13,383 nt of DNA from an uncultured Lachnospiraceae bacterium (lineage in GTDB: Bacteria > Bacillota > Clostridia > Lachnospirales > Lachnospiraceae). Shown piece by piece: positions 12,193 to 13,383 of the stretch. The stretch covers positions 1-13,383 of the forward strand of contig CAJUSS010000096.1 in assembly GCA_910588895.1 (NCBI GenBank), written 5' to 3'. A model generated the notes under the pieces. The model was not told the DNA's origin and did no database searches. It saw only the letters and a list, made by a program, of their open reading frames with translations. Each line of letters starts with the position of its first letter. Within the stretch, counting starts at the first letter, position 1. Made by a program: the position numbers and the translations under genes.

Positions 12193-13383
12193 TCAGTCCC
12201 AGCGGTCGAGCATGTAAAGGGCGACACCCACATCTGTAGTCACCCGGAGCTTGACCGAAAAGCTTTTGCTGCTGCTCTGGATGAGCAGGCCACAGACGTT
12301 TGCATCCTCATTCCCGATAGGCTTTGTATGGTTGGAGTATGCCTCGATGGTCGCCCGGACTTCATGCAGCTCTCCTTTCAGGAAACTCGGGAACAGGCAG
12401 GCGGACGACGATCCAGCCAGATCCTTCGCCCCCTTCAGAACGAACAACGCGCCGCTGGTGGTATACCCACAGGGGCGGCTGCTCCACATATTCGGCTGGA
12501 GGACCACTGCCGTTACCACGGTCCAGCCTGGAGACAGGTTCCAGCGTTTATAGGAACTGCCATTATTGTAGAGATACCAGGAGAACGGATCGCGCTCATC
12601 CTCCCAGTCCCACCGGAGGATCGGAGGCGCGTCGGGATGTACAGCGGTCAGAAATGCGGCGTAGGGTCCGTCCTGATCGCTGACCAGCAGCTCCATCTTC
12701 TTTGCGCCGGGAAGGACCGTGCGTCGGAACTTTTCAAAGGTCATCACGGTTTCCGGCGCCTCGACCTCCTGATCCCTGCCCCCACACCGCTTCTTTTTGA
12801 TGGGGATGCCGGCGAACACACCGCCAACGGCAGTCCTTTGCTCATGGACAGGTTTCCAGATAGCCTGCACCTCATCCAGATGGGCATAGCGGCGCTCCAG
12901 AGACCTCTCCAGGCCCAGCTTCGCCACGATCTCCTCCGCCCGCTTGACATTTCCGGCAGCCGGGGCAGCCTGGGGACGCTGATACTGCAAGGGATGCATC
13001 TTCTCATTGAACCTGTCCTTGATGGCAGGAACACTGTACCCTTCGATGATGTCATCCAGCAGAGTGCCGACCATGCTGGCCGGGATATGGCAGAAGCCGC
13101 TGGGGGCGGATGCGGCCCTGTACCAGAGGATATTGTCCGCATCCGCCTTACCGCGGGCCGATCTTATGGTCTCCAGGAACCACTCGGCCATCGGCAGGAT
13201 CTGCTCTCCCCGATACAACGCGTCGGAGCGCAGTAAGTTCACTGCCGTTTCCACATCCTTCTGCTGATACCTTGCAATGCTGGAACAGAGGACCTTATAG
13301 TCTTCCGCTTTCCTGGCCCTTTCCTGAGATGTGGTCCTGATCCGCCCCTTATAGACGATTTTCTCCGGCACATTTACAGCCAT
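12193..13383 (-). CDS. Unrecognised 396-residue protein, possibly extending past the right edge
   Basis: An uninterrupted frame covers 396 codons from an ATG exactly at the window edge, so the true start cannot be confirmed. The N-terminal half is helical and charged (TTSQERARKAEDYKVLC, ETAVNLLRSDALYRGEQ, KRAEEIVAKLGLERSLERR), with a Pro/Ala linker near 138-144. The C-terminal half from about 219 (MTFEKFRRTVLPGAKKM) is rich in Trp, Tyr and beta-strand patterns and ends ALYMLDRWD. There is no signal peptide, membrane helix or catalytic motif that I recognise. The style resembles hypothetical proteins of prophages and other mobile elements, but I cannot name a family. Confidence 0.75.
   Translation of the reverse strand: MAVNVPEKIVYKGRIRTTSQERARKAEDYKVLCSSIARYQQKDVETAVNLLRSDALYRGEQILPMAEWFLETIRSARGKADADNILWYRAASAPSGFCHIPASMVGTLLDDIIEGYSVPAIKDRFNEKMHPLQYQRPQAAPAAGNVKRAEEIVAKLGLERSLERRYAHLDEVQAIWKPVHEQRTAVGGVFAGIPIKKKRCGGRDQEVEAPETVMTFEKFRRTVLPGAKKMELLVSDQDGPYAAFLTAVHPDAPPILRWDWEDERDPFSWYLYNNGSSYKRWNLSPGWTVVTAVVLQPNMWSSRPCGYTTSGALFVLKGAKDLAGSSSACLFPSFLKGELHEVRATIEAYSNHTKPIGNEDANVCGLLIQSSSKSFSVKLRVTTDVGVALYMLDRWD

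Noticed and set aside
12172..13236. 354-codon open frame on the plus strand at the right end
   Set aside because: Antisense to the 396-codon minus-strand frame, which has the more natural amino-acid composition; no ribosome site or motif supports the plus-strand frame. Certainty is lower here because neither product is recognised.

Overview
The window reads as a low-to-mid GC, anaerobic Firmicute chromosome, most likely a gut Lachnospiraceae/Clostridiales species. This is inferred from strong AGGAGG-type ribosome sites, a LytTR regulator with a GHKL (AgrC-like) kinase, an exported fumarate-reductase-family flavoprotein beside a small ferredoxin, an NhaD-type antiporter next to a cytidylate-kinase-like protein, and ECF sigma and YfbK-like remnants. 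No rRNA, tRNA, CRISPR array or complete transposase was seen.

Layout. Positions 1-1945 (minus strand, visibly AT-richer than the rest) hold an edge fragment, a broken small reading frame and two lipoprotein genes. Positions 2090-5509 (minus) are a signalling operon in the order LytTR response regulator, GHKL histidine kinase, membrane protein with a helical-repeat-like tail, and membrane zinc-ribbon protein. The kinase is split by one in-frame TAA: its first two membrane helices (4607-4786, with the strong ribosome site) are cut off from the rest (3464-4600). Positions 5649-8527 (minus) are a redox unit: a 37-residue ORF with a near-consensus promoter and a terminator on its stop codon, then a Tat-lipoprotein flavoprotein reductase, a two-cluster ferredoxin and a one-helix membrane protein whose start codon appears to have changed from ATG to ATA. 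Positions 8842-11277 (plus) are an NhaD-type antiporter and a cytidylate-kinase-like protein, closed by a strong hairpin terminator. Positions 11398-12004 (minus) hold a deletion scar joining the start of an ECF sigma factor to the end of a YfbK-like protein. Positions 12193-13383 (minus) hold a long protein that I do not recognise.

A dispersed repeat of about 60 bp occurs at 5602-5661 and 8597-8656, with an 18-bp partial copy at 702-719. All three are in the same orientation, upstream of minus-strand genes.

The parts most worth follow-up are the short ORF/terminator leader of the flavoprotein operon, the in-frame stop in the kinase, the ATGA-to-ATAA change at the ferredoxin/membrane-protein junction, the dispersed repeat, and the sigma/YfbK deletion scar. 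All functions are read from motifs and context only; no database search was possible.
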